A stretch of DNA of 64,000 nucleotides from DATKRB01 sp035532415. GTDB taxonomy: Bacteria > Actinomycetota > Acidimicrobiia > Acidimicrobiales > RAAP-2. The position numbers and the translations under genes were made by a program. The stretch covers positions 86,060 to 150,059 of the forward strand of contig DATKRB010000023.1 of assembly GCA_035532415.1 (NCBI GenBank), in the 5' to 3' direction. Shown here in pieces: positions 1-10,304 of the stretch (position 1 is the stretch's first letter; the number at the start of each line of letters is the position of its first letter). Below the pieces are notes generated by a model. It was not told the DNA's origin. It made no database searches and saw only the letters and a list, made by a program, of their open reading frames with translations.

Positions 1-142
1 AGGTGGAGCTGCGCCCCTCCCGCCAGGATGGACCGGTCACGATGTCCCGGGTCCTTCAGGAGATAGCGGTCCTTCGCGGGATCGCCCGAGCGGTCCGACC
101 GGTGCTCCCGGTCCTGCGGGCGCCGGTGCCGCGCCTGCTGCC
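1..142. other. unassigned left edge
   Basis: This stretch lies downstream of the yyaL-like stop and reaches the window edge. A plus-strand frame is open from the edge to position 188 (GTG at 3, ATG at 42) and overlaps the yyaL-like 3' end by 46 bases. It is rich in Arg, Val and Pro, as GC-rich shadow frames are, and shows no motif I recognise. It could be the tail of a convergent gene that starts outside the window, but I cannot support that. Confidence 0.3.
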
Positions 143-2221
<2,079 letters not shown>

Positions 2222-2228
2222 CGGGTCG

Positions 2229-2234
2229 ATGCTA
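2229..2234 (-). promoter_or_regulatory. -10 element of yyaL-like gene
   Basis: On the minus strand TAGCAT lies 7 bases upstream of the GTG start. This matches the TANNNT-plus-6-to-8-base spacing seen before many genes here and predicts transcription starting at or next to the start codon. No clear -35 was picked out. Confidence 0.5.
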
Positions 2235-2302
2235 CGGGCTCTCGGCAAGGGGCCGGTGCCCCGTGATCTCACCGGGTCGCCGCAGCCGGCCGGCCCATCG
2301 CC

Positions 2303-2308
2303 TACCGT
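2303..2308 (+). promoter_or_regulatory. -10 element of the SDR gene
   Basis: TACCGT lies 7 bases before the GTG at 2316. That spacing favours this GTG over the in-frame GTG at 2307, which overlaps the hexamer itself. Confidence 0.5.
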
Positions 2309-2315
2309 GATCGCC

Positions 2316-3083
2316 GTGAGATTGGAGCTCGAGGGGAAGACGGCGCTGGTGACCGGAGCGAGCCGCGGCATCGGCCTGGCGATCGCCCGGCGGTTCGTCG
2401 AGGCAGGTGCCGACGTCATGCTCTCTTCGCGAAAGCCCGAGGCGCTCGAGGCGGCGGCCGCCTCGATGGAGGGGTCGGGTGGTCGGGCCGGCTGGTTCGC
2501 CGCCAACGCCGGCGACCCCGATCAGGCCGAGGCTTGTGTGGCCGCCACGATCGAGCGGTTCGGGCGTCTCGACGTTCTCGTCAACAACGCTGCCACCAAC
2601 CCGTACCTGGGTCCCATGATCGGCATCGATCGTTCGCAGGCGGAGAAGACGGTGTCGGTGAACCAGCTGGGCACCCTGGTCTGGTCACAGATCGCGTGGA
2701 ACCGGTGGATGGCCGAGCACGGGGGGTCGATCATCAACCTCTCGTCCGTCGGTGGGATGGCCCCCGAGCCGGGAATCGGTTGGTACAACGTGACCAAGGC
2801 GGCGGTCATCCACATCACGCGCCAGCTGGCCTATGAGCTCGCCCCCGGCGTCCGGGTGAACGCCCTGGCCCCGGGCCTGGTGAGAACGGAGTTCGCCCGA
2901 GCCCTCTGGGAGCCGGACGAGGGAAGGGTCGTCTCCCACACCCCGTTGGGGAGGATCGGGGAGCCCGACGACATCGCCAAGGCGGCCCTCTTCCTGGCCT
3001 CCGAGGCCGCTTCGTGGATCACCGGGCAGGTGCTGGTGGTCGACGGGGGCGCCATGGCCCAGCCCAACGGGGCGATCGGCTGA
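2316..3083 (+). CDS. SDR-family oxidoreductase (FabG-like)
   Basis: 255 residues, a classical short-chain dehydrogenase/reductase. The nucleotide-binding motif TGASRGIG is at residues 13-20, NNAA at 90-93, catalytic Ser near 143, and the YxxxK pair Tyr157/Lys161. The C-terminal WITGQVLVVDGG is the usual end of FabG-like enzymes. It should use NAD(P)H to reduce or oxidise a carbonyl/hydroxyl substrate; the substrate cannot be read from sequence. It is divergent from the yyaL-like gene (94 bases between starts) and convergent with menE (39 bases between stops). GTG start chosen from core alignment to the family and from the -10 spacing. Confidence 0.9.
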   Translation: MRLELEGKTALVTGASRGIGLAIARRFVEAGADVMLSSRKPEALEAAAASMEGSGGRAGWFAANAGDPDQAEACVAATIERFGRLDVLVNNAATNPYLGPMIGIDRSQAEKTVSVNQLGTLVWSQIAWNRWMAEHGGSIINLSSVGGMAPEPGIGWYNVTKAAVIHITRQLAYELAPGVRVNALAPGLVRTEFARALWEPDEGRVVSHTPLGRIGEPDDIAKAALFLASEAASWITGQVLVVDGGAMAQPNGAIG

Positions 3084-3141
3084 CCGGGCCGGCTCAGTGC
3101 AGCTCGCGCCGGCCGGGCCGGCTCAGTGCAGCTCGCGCCGC
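3084..3141. repeat. 29-bp tandem duplication across the menE stop
   Basis: Two adjacent 29-base copies (3084-3112 and 3113-3141), nearly identical. Copy 2 holds the last menE codons and its stop (reverse strand); copy 1 is a second version of that tail, including a second in-context TGA, lying beyond the stop. It fills most of the gap between the convergent SDR and menE genes. Confidence 0.85.
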
Positions 3142-4280
3142 CGGACCTTGCCGGACCCGGTCCGGGGGAGCGACCCGACGATCTCGAGCTCCTTCGGCGC
3201 CGCCCACGGCGCCAGCTCCGAGGCTGCCACCGCGTCGCGCAGGGCCTCGAGCCCGGGCGGTTCGGCGGGGTCCGCGGGGACGATCCACGCCACCACCCGC
3301 TCGCCCCATTCGGGGTCGGGGCGTTTCCAGACCGCAACCTCCGCAACGGCCGGGAGCGCCGAGAGCACCCGTTCGACAGCCGCCGGCCAGACCTTCTCCG
3401 CACCCGTGACGATGACCTCGGCCAGGCGTCCCGACACGCTCAGGCGCCCGTCCGGGGCGACCTGCCCACCATCGCCGGTCGGGAGCCATCCACCTGTCCC
3501 GTCCGGCCCCGCGATGCGTGGGTCGGTGCCGTCTCGGTAGGCCCGGAGCAGCATCGGGCCCCGGATCAGGACCTCGCCTTCGGCTCCCCCACCCGGTTCC
3601 CCCGTGCCGATCGCGATCTCCACCCCGTCGAGCGGGGAGCCGTCGTACACGACGCCGGACCCCGTTTCCGTCATCCCGTACGTGGTGACCACATTGGCGG
3701 GCAGCCGTCCGGGCGGCGCCGAACCTCCCAGGAGCACCCGCGTGAAGAGCCCGGCGTCCACCCGTCGGAGGGCGGTCGCCACCAGCGAGACATGGGATGC
3801 GCCGCGGGCGCGCCCGATCCGGGTGACGGACCCGGCGTCGAACCCGGGCAGCACGGTGAGCGGGGTCCCCGTGAGGATGGCCCGGGTCACGACGGACAGG
3901 CCACCGATGTGGGCCAGCGGCAGGCAGGCCAGCCAGCGATGGTGTGCCGGGTCGACACCGAGGCGTTTGGTGGTGGCCCGGGCCGACGCCTCGACCGCCT
4001 GTCGGGTCAGCACGACGCCGCGCGCCGCGCCGGTCGACCCGCTCGTGGCCACCACCAGGGCGTCGCCGTCCTCGAGCCCGGAGGCGGTCCCGAGACGGGT
4101 GGTCCCACCGTCGGCGTCGATCAGCAGGGTCGGCGCCAGCGCGTCCAACCGGGCTCGGGCCGCCGCCGGAGGGAGGCGCGGGTCGAGCGGTGCGACCGCG
4201 TCACCCGCGTCCCACACCGCCCGGAGGGCATCCACGAAGCCCGGTCCGGGGTGGATGCCGAGTGCGACGAGCTCGGGCAT
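3123..4280 (-). CDS. menE: o-succinylbenzoate--CoA ligase
   Basis: 385 residues, an ANL-superfamily adenylate-forming enzyme on the short side, as is usual for actinobacterial MenE. It shows the P-loop-like TSGSTGAARG at about 79-88, the YGMTETG motif in the middle, a TGDGG hinge region, and a C-terminal TGSGKVRRREL with the expected catalytic lysine. It activates o-succinylbenzoate to its CoA thioester in menaquinone synthesis. Assignment as MenE rather than another acyl-CoA ligase rests on the neighbours menB, menA, menH and menD. ATG start at 4280 lies 8 bases after a TACGCT -10 shared with menB; the open frame extends into menB, but nothing conserved lies there. Confidence 0.9.
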   Translation of the reverse strand: MPELVALGIHPGPGFVDALRAVWDAGDAVAPLDPRLPPAAARARLDALAPTLLIDADGGTTRLGTASGLEDGDALVVATSGSTGAARGVVLTRQAVEASARATTKRLGVDPAHHRWLACLPLAHIGGLSVVTRAILTGTPLTVLPGFDAGSVTRIGRARGASHVSLVATALRRVDAGLFTRVLLGGSAPPGRLPANVVTTYGMTETGSGVVYDGSPLDGVEIAIGTGEPGGGAEGEVLIRGPMLLRAYRDGTDPRIAGPDGTGGWLPTGDGGQVAPDGRLSVSGRLAEVIVTGAEKVWPAAVERVLSALPAVAEVAVWKRPDPEWGERVVAWIVPADPAEPPGLEALRDAVAASELAPWAAPKELEIVGSLPRTGSGKVRRRELH

Positions 4281-4287
4281 CGGCCGG

Positions 4288-4294
4288 TAGCGTA
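4288..4294. promoter_or_regulatory. symmetric bidirectional -10 (TAGCGTA) for menE and menB
   Basis: TAGCGTA reads as TAGCGT on the plus strand and TACGCT on the minus strand. On each side exactly 8 bases separate the hexamer from an ATG (4302 for menB, 4280 for menE). One element therefore appears to start two leaderless transcripts in opposite directions, with only 21 bases between the two start codons. Confidence 0.65.
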
Positions 4295-4301
4295 GGCCCT
4301 C

Positions 4302-5210
4302 ATGACCGACACCACTGCCCCCCCGACGGTCGTGGTCGGCAGCCCCACCGACCCCGTCGACGAGATGCGAGGGCTGCCCTCCCCCGGCTGGGAGCGTCGA
4401 GGCCAGTTCGGGGACATCCGTTACGAGGTGGCCGAGGGCATCGCCAAGGTCACCATCTGTCGTCCCGAGGTCCGCAACGCCTTCCGACCCCAGACGCTCT
4501 TCGAGATGTCCGCGGCCTTCAACCTGGCCCGAGACGACCCGGGCGTCGGAGCCGTCATCCTGACCGGCGAGGGGCCGGACGCCTTCTGCTCGGGTGGCGA
4601 CCAGCGGATCCGGGGCGAGGACGGGTACATCGGCGACGACGAGATCGCCCAGCAGGGGATCGGTCGCCTCAACGTCCTCGACCTGCAGGTGCAGATCCGC
4701 CGCCTGCCGAAGCCCGTGGTCGCCATGGTGGCGGGGTACGCCGTCGGCGGCGGTCACGTCCTGCACCTGGTCTGCGACCTCACGATCGCCGCCGACAACG
4801 CACGCTTCGGCCAGACCGGGCCCAAGGTCGGGAGCTTCGACGGAGGTTTCGGGTCGAGCCTGCTCGCCCGGACCGTCGGGCTGAAGCGGGCCAAGGAGGT
4901 CTGGTTCCTGTGCCGCCAGTACGACGCGGCCCAGGCGCTCGACTGGGGACTGGTCAACGCCGTGGTCCCGCTGGACCAGCTCGAGACGGAGACCGTGGCG
5001 TGGTGCCGCCGCATGCTGACGCTGTCACCCATCGCCCTCCGGATGCTGAAGGCGGGGTTCAACGCCGCCGACGACGGGCTGTCGGGCGTGCAGCAGCTCG
5101 CCGGCGACGCGACGATGCTCTTCTACATGACCGAGGAAGGGCAAGAGGGTCGGAACGCCTTCGTCGAGCACCGGGCCCCCGACTTCTCGCGGTTCCCGCG
5201 TCGTCCGTGA
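4302..5210 (+). CDS. menB: 1,4-dihydroxy-2-naphthoyl-CoA synthase
   Basis: 302 residues, crotonase fold. The conserved blocks are CSGGDQRIRG, GYAVGGGHVLHLVCDLTIAA (oxyanion hole and active-site loop) and TGPKVGSFDGGFGS, the last being diagnostic for MenB. The C-terminal EEGQEGRNAFVEHRAPDFS is also typical. It performs the intramolecular Claisen (Dieckmann) ring closure of o-succinylbenzoyl-CoA made by MenE. ATG start is supported by the shared TAGCGTA -10 eight bases upstream. It overlaps menA by GTGA, so the two are probably translationally coupled. Confidence 0.95.
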   Translation: MTDTTAPPTVVVGSPTDPVDEMRGLPSPGWERRGQFGDIRYEVAEGIAKVTICRPEVRNAFRPQTLFEMSAAFNLARDDPGVGAVILTGEGPDAFCSGGDQRIRGEDGYIGDDEIAQQGIGRLNVLDLQVQIRRLPKPVVAMVAGYAVGGGHVLHLVCDLTIAADNARFGQTGPKVGSFDGGFGSSLLARTVGLKRAKEVWFLCRQYDAAQALDWGLVNAVVPLDQLETETVAWCRRMLTLSPIALRMLKAGFNAADDGLSGVQQLAGDATMLFYMTEEGQEGRNAFVEHRAPDFSRFPRRP

Positions 5211-6283
5211 TCCCCCAGCCCTCCGGGGCGGGCCGATCCTTCGCCGTCGGTTCCCCGGTTCCCCCCGGGGGAGGCGACGTCGGGGCCACGCCGGTCCCGG
5301 GTCCCGTCCGCCGCTGGGTGCTCGGGGCGAGGCCCCGCACCCTCCCGGCCGCGCTGGTCCCGGTGTTGGTGGGCACCGCGGTCGGATGGCTGCTCGGCGA
5401 AGTGCTCCAGCAGTGGTCCGTGGCCGGCCGGCCGTCGGGGTTCCCCACGGGACCGGTCACCGGCTTGGACGGGTTCGTCTGGTGGCGGGCGGCAGGCGCG
5501 CTCGTGGTCGCCCTGGCCGTTCAGGTCGGCACCAATTACGCCAACGACTACTCCGACGGCGTCCGGGGTACCGACGACGTCCGGGTGGGGCCGTTGCGGC
5601 TGGTGGCCTCGGGACTCGCCACCCCCCGGTCGGTGAAGACCGCTTCGTGGGCCGCCTTCACCGTGGCCGGGTTCGCCGGACTGGCCCTGGCGGCCGCGAC
5701 CACGTGGTGGCTGCTCCCCGTCGGCGCTGCCTGCTTCGCCGCCGGGTGGCTCTATACGGGCGGCCCGCGGCCTTACGGCTACCTGGGTCTGGGCGAGGTC
5801 TTCGTCTTCGTCTTCTTCGGCGTGGTGGCCACGGTCGGCTCGTCCTTCGTGCAGGTCGGCCACCTCCTGCTCCCCCTGGTACCGGGGCGGTCGACCGCGG
5901 GTCCGGCCTTCGATCGGCTGCTCCCCCTCTGGGCCTCGATCCCGGTCGGGCTGCTGGCCACCGCCCTGCTCGAGGCCAACAACCTCCGCGACATCGTCGG
6001 TGACGCCGCCACCGGGAAGCGCACGCTCGCGGTCCGGCTCGGGCGCCGGCGGGCCGGATGGCTGTACGTGGGCTCGATCGTCGGCGCCGTTGCCGGAGTG
6101 GCCCTCGCCGCCGCCGTGCGCCCGTTCGCGCTGATCGCCCTGCTGGCGCTCCCCCTCGCCGTCGCACCCGTTCGTTCCGTGATCGGAGGGGCCGAGGGCC
6201 ACGGGCTCCTCCCCGTCCTCGGTGCGACCGGCAGGCTCCAGCTGGCGATGGGCCTCCTCCTCGCCCTCGGGATCCTGCTGTGA
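5207..6283 (+). CDS. menA: 1,4-dihydroxy-2-naphthoate polyprenyltransferase
   Basis: 358 residues, a UbiA-family integral membrane prenyltransferase. The first aspartate-rich motif is NDYSDGVRGTD (about 113-123), with the second polar motif EANNLRDIVGDAATGKRT further on. About eight to nine hydrophobic segments fit the family. It attaches the polyprenyl chain to dihydroxynaphthoate at the membrane. The GTG at 5207 overlaps the menB TGA. The first 40 residues are Gly/Pro-rich and unlike the core, so an internal start near ARPRTLPAAL cannot be excluded. Convergent with menH. Confidence 0.93.
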   Translation: MIPQPSGAGRSFAVGSPVPPGGGDVGATPVPGPVRRWVLGARPRTLPAALVPVLVGTAVGWLLGEVLQQWSVAGRPSGFPTGPVTGLDGFVWWRAAGALVVALAVQVGTNYANDYSDGVRGTDDVRVGPLRLVASGLATPRSVKTASWAAFTVAGFAGLALAAATTWWLLPVGAACFAAGWLYTGGPRPYGYLGLGEVFVFVFFGVVATVGSSFVQVGHLLLPLVPGRSTAGPAFDRLLPLWASIPVGLLATALLEANNLRDIVGDAATGKRTLAVRLGRRRAGWLYVGSIVGAVAGVALAAAVRPFALIALLALPLAVAPVRSVIGGAEGHGLLPVLGATGRLQLAMGLLLALGILL

Positions 6284-6388
6284 CCCCGCCCCCGCCCCCG
6301 CCCCCGCCCCCGACCTCCTGGTCTCGGGATCCCGCGGCGACCCGACCCCGTTCCGTGGCGCCGCGCACCGCGGTGCCGCGGCACGCGA
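6284..6388. terminator. convergent 3' region with C-rich tract and GC palindromes
   Basis: The menA stop is followed by a C-rich stretch of repeated CCCCCG units (about 6284-6312). Nearer menH lie two overlapping palindromes, ACCGCGGT (6367-6374) and GTGCCGCGGCAC (6373-6384). They could form RNA hairpins that end menH or menA transcripts, but no U-tract follows on either strand, so the terminator call is tentative. Confidence 0.3.
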
Positions 6389-7180
6389 TCAGGCAGGCTG
6401 TGTCGCTGCCAGCCAGCTGGTGACCAGGCGGGCGGTGACGGCCGGTTGATGGAGGTGCGCCGCGTGCCCGGCCCCCGGCACGAGCGAATGGACCGCCGCG
6501 GGCAACGTACGGGCGAGACGGGCCGCATGGGCGGAGAACCTCGGGTCGGCCGCGCCGGCGAGGACCAACGACGGCGACTCCACGCTCCCGAGACGCCCCC
6601 AGAGGGGCGACTGGGTGCCGGTGCCTGCGAGGCGGAGGCTCGAGGCGAGGCCCTCGGGGGTGTTGCGCAACCGCTCGGCGACGCCCGACGCCGAGTCGGC
6701 CAGTCCCGCGAACATGGGGGCCTGCAGCCACCGGCGGAGGAAGGCGCCCAGGTCGCCCGAGGTCTCGAGCCCGCGTGCCAGCTGCTCGTCCCGGGCCCGC
6801 CGCTCGGCCGCGGCGGCTGGGTCGTCCATCCCCCCGGTGGCCCCGATCAACACCAGACGGGCCACCTGGCCGGGGCTGCCCAGGGCGACGTGGAGCGCGT
6901 AGCGCGACCCGAGCGAGTACCCGAGCAGGTCGAACGGGAGGTCATCGCCACCGAGGGCGACCCGGGCCGTCTCCGCCACGAGCTCGGCACCCTCCACCAG
7001 GTCGACGGCGACGGCAGAGGAACCGCCGTGCCCGGGAAGGTCGACGAGCACCAGCCGGTGGGTGCGACCGAGGATCCGGCCGAACTCCCCCCAGAGTCGC
7101 CCGGTCTGGGTGAAGCCGTGCAGCAGCACGATCGGGGTGCCGTCGGGATTGCCGCTCGTCTCCGCGTACAGGAGGTCCAC
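6389..7180 (-). CDS. menH: SHCHC synthase-like alpha/beta hydrolase
   Basis: 263 residues, alpha/beta hydrolase. VLLHGFTQTG forms the oxyanion loop, LPGHGGS is a MenH-type block, the nucleophile Ser is at about 89 in GYSLGSR, and an acidic residue (AGAADPRF) and a His (GAGHAAH) complete the triad. In menaquinone synthesis MenH eliminates pyruvate from the MenD product. The family is hard to tell from other hydrolases by sequence alone, but the LPGHGxS and GYSxGxR blocks and the menD gene across a 5-base gap support the call. GTG start with TACGCT eight bases upstream. Confidence 0.85.
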   Translation of the reverse strand: MDLLYAETSGNPDGTPIVLLHGFTQTGRLWGEFGRILGRTHRLVLVDLPGHGGSSAVAVDLVEGAELVAETARVALGGDDLPFDLLGYSLGSRYALHVALGSPGQVARLVLIGATGGMDDPAAAAERRARDEQLARGLETSGDLGAFLRRWLQAPMFAGLADSASGVAERLRNTPEGLASSLRLAGTGTQSPLWGRLGSVESPSLVLAGAADPRFSAHAARLARTLPAAVHSLVPGAGHAAHLHQPAVTARLVTSWLAATQPA

Positions 7181-7185
7181 GGACG

Positions 7186-8964
7186 GTGAGCGTACCGATG
7201 GAGCCGTCGGTTCAGGCCACGTTCACCGCGACGCTGGTGGACGAATGGGCGCGCTCGGGGATGACGGACGCGGTGATCTGTCCGGGCTCGCGGTCGACCC
7301 CGCTGGCCCTGGCCCTGCTCGCCCGCGACGATCTTCGCCTGCACGTCCGTCTCGACGAGCGGGGAGCGGGGTTCTTCGCGCTCGGACTGGGCCTGGGCTC
7401 GGGCCGTCCCGCACTGGTGTGCACGACCAGCGGGACCGCTGCAGCCGAGCTTCACGCGGCGGTGGTGGAGGCGCACCACGCCGGAGTGCCGCTCCTCGCC
7501 TGCACGGCCGACCGGCCCCCCGAGCTGCAGGACGTCGGGGCGCCCCAGACGATCGACCAGGCGCATCTGTTCGGGAGGGCGGTGCGGTGGTTCGCCGATC
7601 CCGGGGTGCCCGACGATGCCGGCCGGACCGGATGGAGGCCTCTCGCCGCCCGGGCCTACGCGGAAGCACTCGAGGGACCCGGTGGTCCTGGTCCGGTGCA
7701 CCTGAACCTGGCCTTCCGCGACCCGCTCGTCGGGAGTGCCGGCCCGCTGCCGGCACGAGGTGCCGTCGGGTCGGTCCACCCGCTCCGGGCCTTGCCGGTC
7801 GAGCTCCCCCCCGATATCCGGCACTGGGCGGGTCGGCGCGGCGTGGTGGTCGCCGGGGACGGCTGCGGTCCCCGGTCCCCGGTCCTCGGGCTCGCGGAGC
7901 GGTTGGGCTGGCCGGTGCTGGCGGACCCGCGCTCGGGTTGTCGGGTTCCCCGGCCGGTGGTGGTCGGGGCGGCCGACGCGTTCCTGCGCGATCCCGTGGT
8001 CGCCGAGGCACTGCTTCCCGAGGTGGTGGTCGTCCTCGGTGCGCCCTGGGCGTCCAAGTCGATCGCCGGTTGGCTGCGGACCGCCGCCGCCGCGGGCGCC
8101 GAGGTGGTGGCGGTCGACCCGTGGTGGCGGTGGAGGGACCCGGACCACGTGGTGGGTGCGCTGTACCGGGCCGACCCGGCTCAGTGGCTCGGATCGGTGA
8201 TCGCCGACCTGACCTCCGGCGCCGAGGGCCCGGTGGGCTCGGCCGGGGGACCGTGGCTCGGGCATTGGGCAGAGGCGGAGCAGGCGGCCCAGCGGGCGAT
8301 CGACGACGCCCTCCGGGATGAACGGGGGCGGTCGGGCGGCGGCCTTTGCGAGCCGGGCCTCGCCCGCTCCCTGCTCCCGATGCTGCCCGACGGCGCGCGC
8401 GTCCTCGTCTCGTCGTCGATGCCCGTGCGCGACCTCGAGTCGTTCGCCCCTGCCCTCGAGCGCCCTCCCGGGGTCTTCGCCAACCGTGGGGCCAACGGGA
8501 TCGACGGCGTCTGCTCCACCGCCCTCGGCCTGGCGGCCACCGGCACCGCTCCCGTCGTGGGGCTCGTCGGGGATCTGGCGTTCCTTCACGACGTGTCCGC
8601 CCTGGCCAGGGCGCCCGGCACCCGTTCCGGATCGAGCTGCACCCTGGTGGTGGTCGACAACGGCGGGGGAGGGATCTTCTCGTTCCTGCCCCAGGCCGCC
8701 GCGCTCGACGAACAGGATTTCGACCTCCTGTTCGGGACGCCGCAGCTCCCGCGGGTGGTTGACGTGGCCGGCGGGTTCGGGATCGACGTGGCCGACGTGC
8801 ACGGGGAGACGGGTCTGGCCGCAGCGCTCGAACGGTTCGTCGGACGCAGCGACCTCGCCGTCGTCCGCGCGTCGGTCCCCTCGAGGTCGGAGAACGTCGC
8901 TGTCCACGGTCGGATCTTCGACGCGGTCGGGCACGCCGTGAGAGCGGTCGTCGGGCTCCGCTGA
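7186..8964 (+). CDS. menD: 2-succinyl-5-enolpyruvyl-6-hydroxy-3-cyclohexene-1-carboxylate synthase
   Basis: 592 residues, thiamine diphosphate enzyme with the three-domain pyruvate-oxidase layout. N-terminal PGSRSTPLALAL and DERGAGFFALGL hold the catalytic Glu region. VGLVGDLAFLHDVSAL with VVVDNGGGGIFSFL forms the ThDP/Mg site. It joins isochorismate and 2-oxoglutarate, the committed step toward menaquinone. GTG start at 7186 is chosen for the AGGAGGT Shine-Dalgarno ten bases upstream, so unlike its neighbours it seems to have a short leader. menC and menF are not in this window. Confidence 0.95.
   Translation: MSVPMEPSVQATFTATLVDEWARSGMTDAVICPGSRSTPLALALLARDDLRLHVRLDERGAGFFALGLGLGSGRPALVCTTSGTAAAELHAAVVEAHHAGVPLLACTADRPPELQDVGAPQTIDQAHLFGRAVRWFADPGVPDDAGRTGWRPLAARAYAEALEGPGGPGPVHLNLAFRDPLVGSAGPLPARGAVGSVHPLRALPVELPPDIRHWAGRRGVVVAGDGCGPRSPVLGLAERLGWPVLADPRSGCRVPRPVVVGAADAFLRDPVVAEALLPEVVVVLGAPWASKSIAGWLRTAAAAGAEVVAVDPWWRWRDPDHVVGALYRADPAQWLGSVIADLTSGAEGPVGSAGGPWLGHWAEAEQAAQRAIDDALRDERGRSGGGLCEPGLARSLLPMLPDGARVLVSSSMPVRDLESFAPALERPPGVFANRGANGIDGVCSTALGLAATGTAPVVGLVGDLAFLHDVSALARAPGTRSGSSCTLVVVDNGGGGIFSFLPQAAALDEQDFDLLFGTPQLPRVVDVAGGFGIDVADVHGETGLAAALERFVGRSDLAVVRASVPSRSENVAVHGRIFDAVGHAVRAVVGLR
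7189..7194 (-). promoter_or_regulatory. -10 element of menH
   Basis: TACGCT on the minus strand, 8 bases before the menH GTG, has the same hexamer and spacing as menE. It lies inside the first codons of menD, so the two divergent genes overlap in their control regions. Confidence 0.5.
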
Positions 8965-8990
8965 CGGTCCGGTCCGCGGCGCCGGTATGG

Positions 8991-8996
8991 CAATGT
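8991..8996 (+). promoter_or_regulatory. possible -10 element of tyrS
   Basis: CAATGT lies 6 bases before the tyrS GTG; it keeps the A2 and T6 of TANNNT but not T1. A TATGGC lies just upstream. The region is AT-richer than its surroundings, but the call is weak. Confidence 0.3.
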
Positions 8997-9002
8997 TGGG
9001 CC

Positions 9003-10304
9003 GTGCCTTCCCTCTCCGCCGACCTGGGGTTCCGCGGGCTGGTCCATCAGGTCACCGACCGGGCCGTGCTGCAACGGCTCGACCGGGGTGGCGTGGTCAC
9101 CTACAGCGGCTTCGACCCGTCTGCACCGAGCCTGCACGTCGGCAGCCTCGTGCAGCTGTGCACGCTCCGGCGGCTTCAGTTGGCCGGCAACCCGCCCATC
9201 GCCCTTTCGGGAGGGGCGACCGGGATGATCGGGGACCCCGGAGGGAAGGTATCGGAGCGCCAGCTGCTGAGCGCCGAGGAGTTGGCATCGAACGTCGAGG
9301 GGATCCGTCCCCAGCTCGAGCACTTCCTCGACTTCTCGCCGTCGGCGGGCGCGGCCCGGGCGGTCCTGGTCGACAACGGCGACTGGCTCGGTGCCATCTC
9401 GATGGTCGACTTCCTGCGCGACGTGGGCAAGCACTTCACGGTGAACCAGATGGTGGCCAAGGAGTCCGTACGGTCGCGCTTCGAACGCGAGGACCAGGGG
9501 ATCTCCTATACCGAGTTCAGCTACATGTTGCTGCAGGCCTACGACTTCCTCCGGCTGCACGAGGACCGTGGCTGCACCCTGCAGGTGGGGGGGAGCGACC
9601 AGTGGGGGAACATCACCATGGGGGTCGAGCTCGTCCGCAAGGTGACCCGTGACGCGGTGCACGGGCTCACCACGCCGCTGGTGACGAAGTCCGACGGGAC
9701 CAAGTTCGGCAAGACCGAATCGGGCACGGTCTGGCTCGACCCGGCCCGGACGAGCCCCTACCGCCTCTATCAGTTCTTCCTGCAGAGTGAGGATGCGGTC
9801 GTCGGGGAGCACCTCCGGCTGTTCACGTTCCTCCCGCGCGACGAGATCGAGTCCCTCGACGAGCTGACGGCCACCAGCCCGGCCCGGCGGGCGGCCCAAC
9901 GGGCTCTTGCGACCGAGGTCTGTGCACTCGTGCACGGGAGGGACGAGGCGAGCGGCGCCGAGCGGGCCTCTGCCGCGCTGTTCGGCGAGGAGATCGCGAC
10001 CCTCGACGAGAAGACCCTGCTCGACGTGGTGGAGGAGGCGCCGTCGAGCGTCGTGCCCCGAAGCGTGCTCGACGGGGGCGAAGGTGCGGGGACCGGGTGG
10101 TCGCTCGTGGAGGCTCTCGTGGGCGCAGGCCTCGTGCGTTCGAGGAGCGACGCCCGCAGGGCTATCTCCCAGGGTGGGGTCTACGTCAACAATGTGCGCG
10201 AGACCGAGCTCGAACGGGGGCTGACCGCGGCCGATCTCCTCCACGACCGCTACGTGGTCCTGCGGAAGGGCCGGAGGGACTACCACCTCGTCCGGGTGGA
10301 ATGA
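9003..10304 (+). CDS. tyrS: tyrosyl-tRNA synthetase
   Basis: 433 residues, class I aminoacyl-tRNA synthetase of the bacterial TyrS type. The HIGH motif appears as HVGS (about 45-48), the KMSKS loop as KFGKT, and the tyrosine/ATP pocket as GGSDQWGNI. A C-terminal S4-like RNA-binding domain (SRSDARRAISQGGVYVNN) is complete. It charges tRNA-Tyr. It follows menD by 38 bases, and its stop overlaps the next start by ATGA. Confidence 0.97.
   Translation: MPSLSADLGFRGLVHQVTDRAVLQRLDRGGVVTYSGFDPSAPSLHVGSLVQLCTLRRLQLAGNPPIALSGGATGMIGDPGGKVSERQLLSAEELASNVEGIRPQLEHFLDFSPSAGAARAVLVDNGDWLGAISMVDFLRDVGKHFTVNQMVAKESVRSRFEREDQGISYTEFSYMLLQAYDFLRLHEDRGCTLQVGGSDQWGNITMGVELVRKVTRDAVHGLTTPLVTKSDGTKFGKTESGTVWLDPARTSPYRLYQFFLQSEDAVVGEHLRLFTFLPRDEIESLDELTATSPARRAAQRALATEVCALVHGRDEASGAERASAALFGEEIATLDEKTLLDVVEEAPSSVVPRSVLDGGEGAGTGWSLVEALVGAGLVRSRSDARRAISQGGVYVNNVRETELERGLTAADLLHDRYVVLRKGRRDYHLVRVE

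Noticed and set aside
5123..6202. Long minus-strand frame opposite menA
   Set aside because: Low-complexity Gly/Arg/Asp/Glu composition with no domain, opposite a UbiA-family membrane protein with clear motifs.
6284..6312. C-rich tract as an i-motif/G-quadruplex regulator
   Set aside because: Runs of four to five C occur, but it lies in a convergent 3' gap of a very GC-rich genome; nothing beyond composition supports a role.
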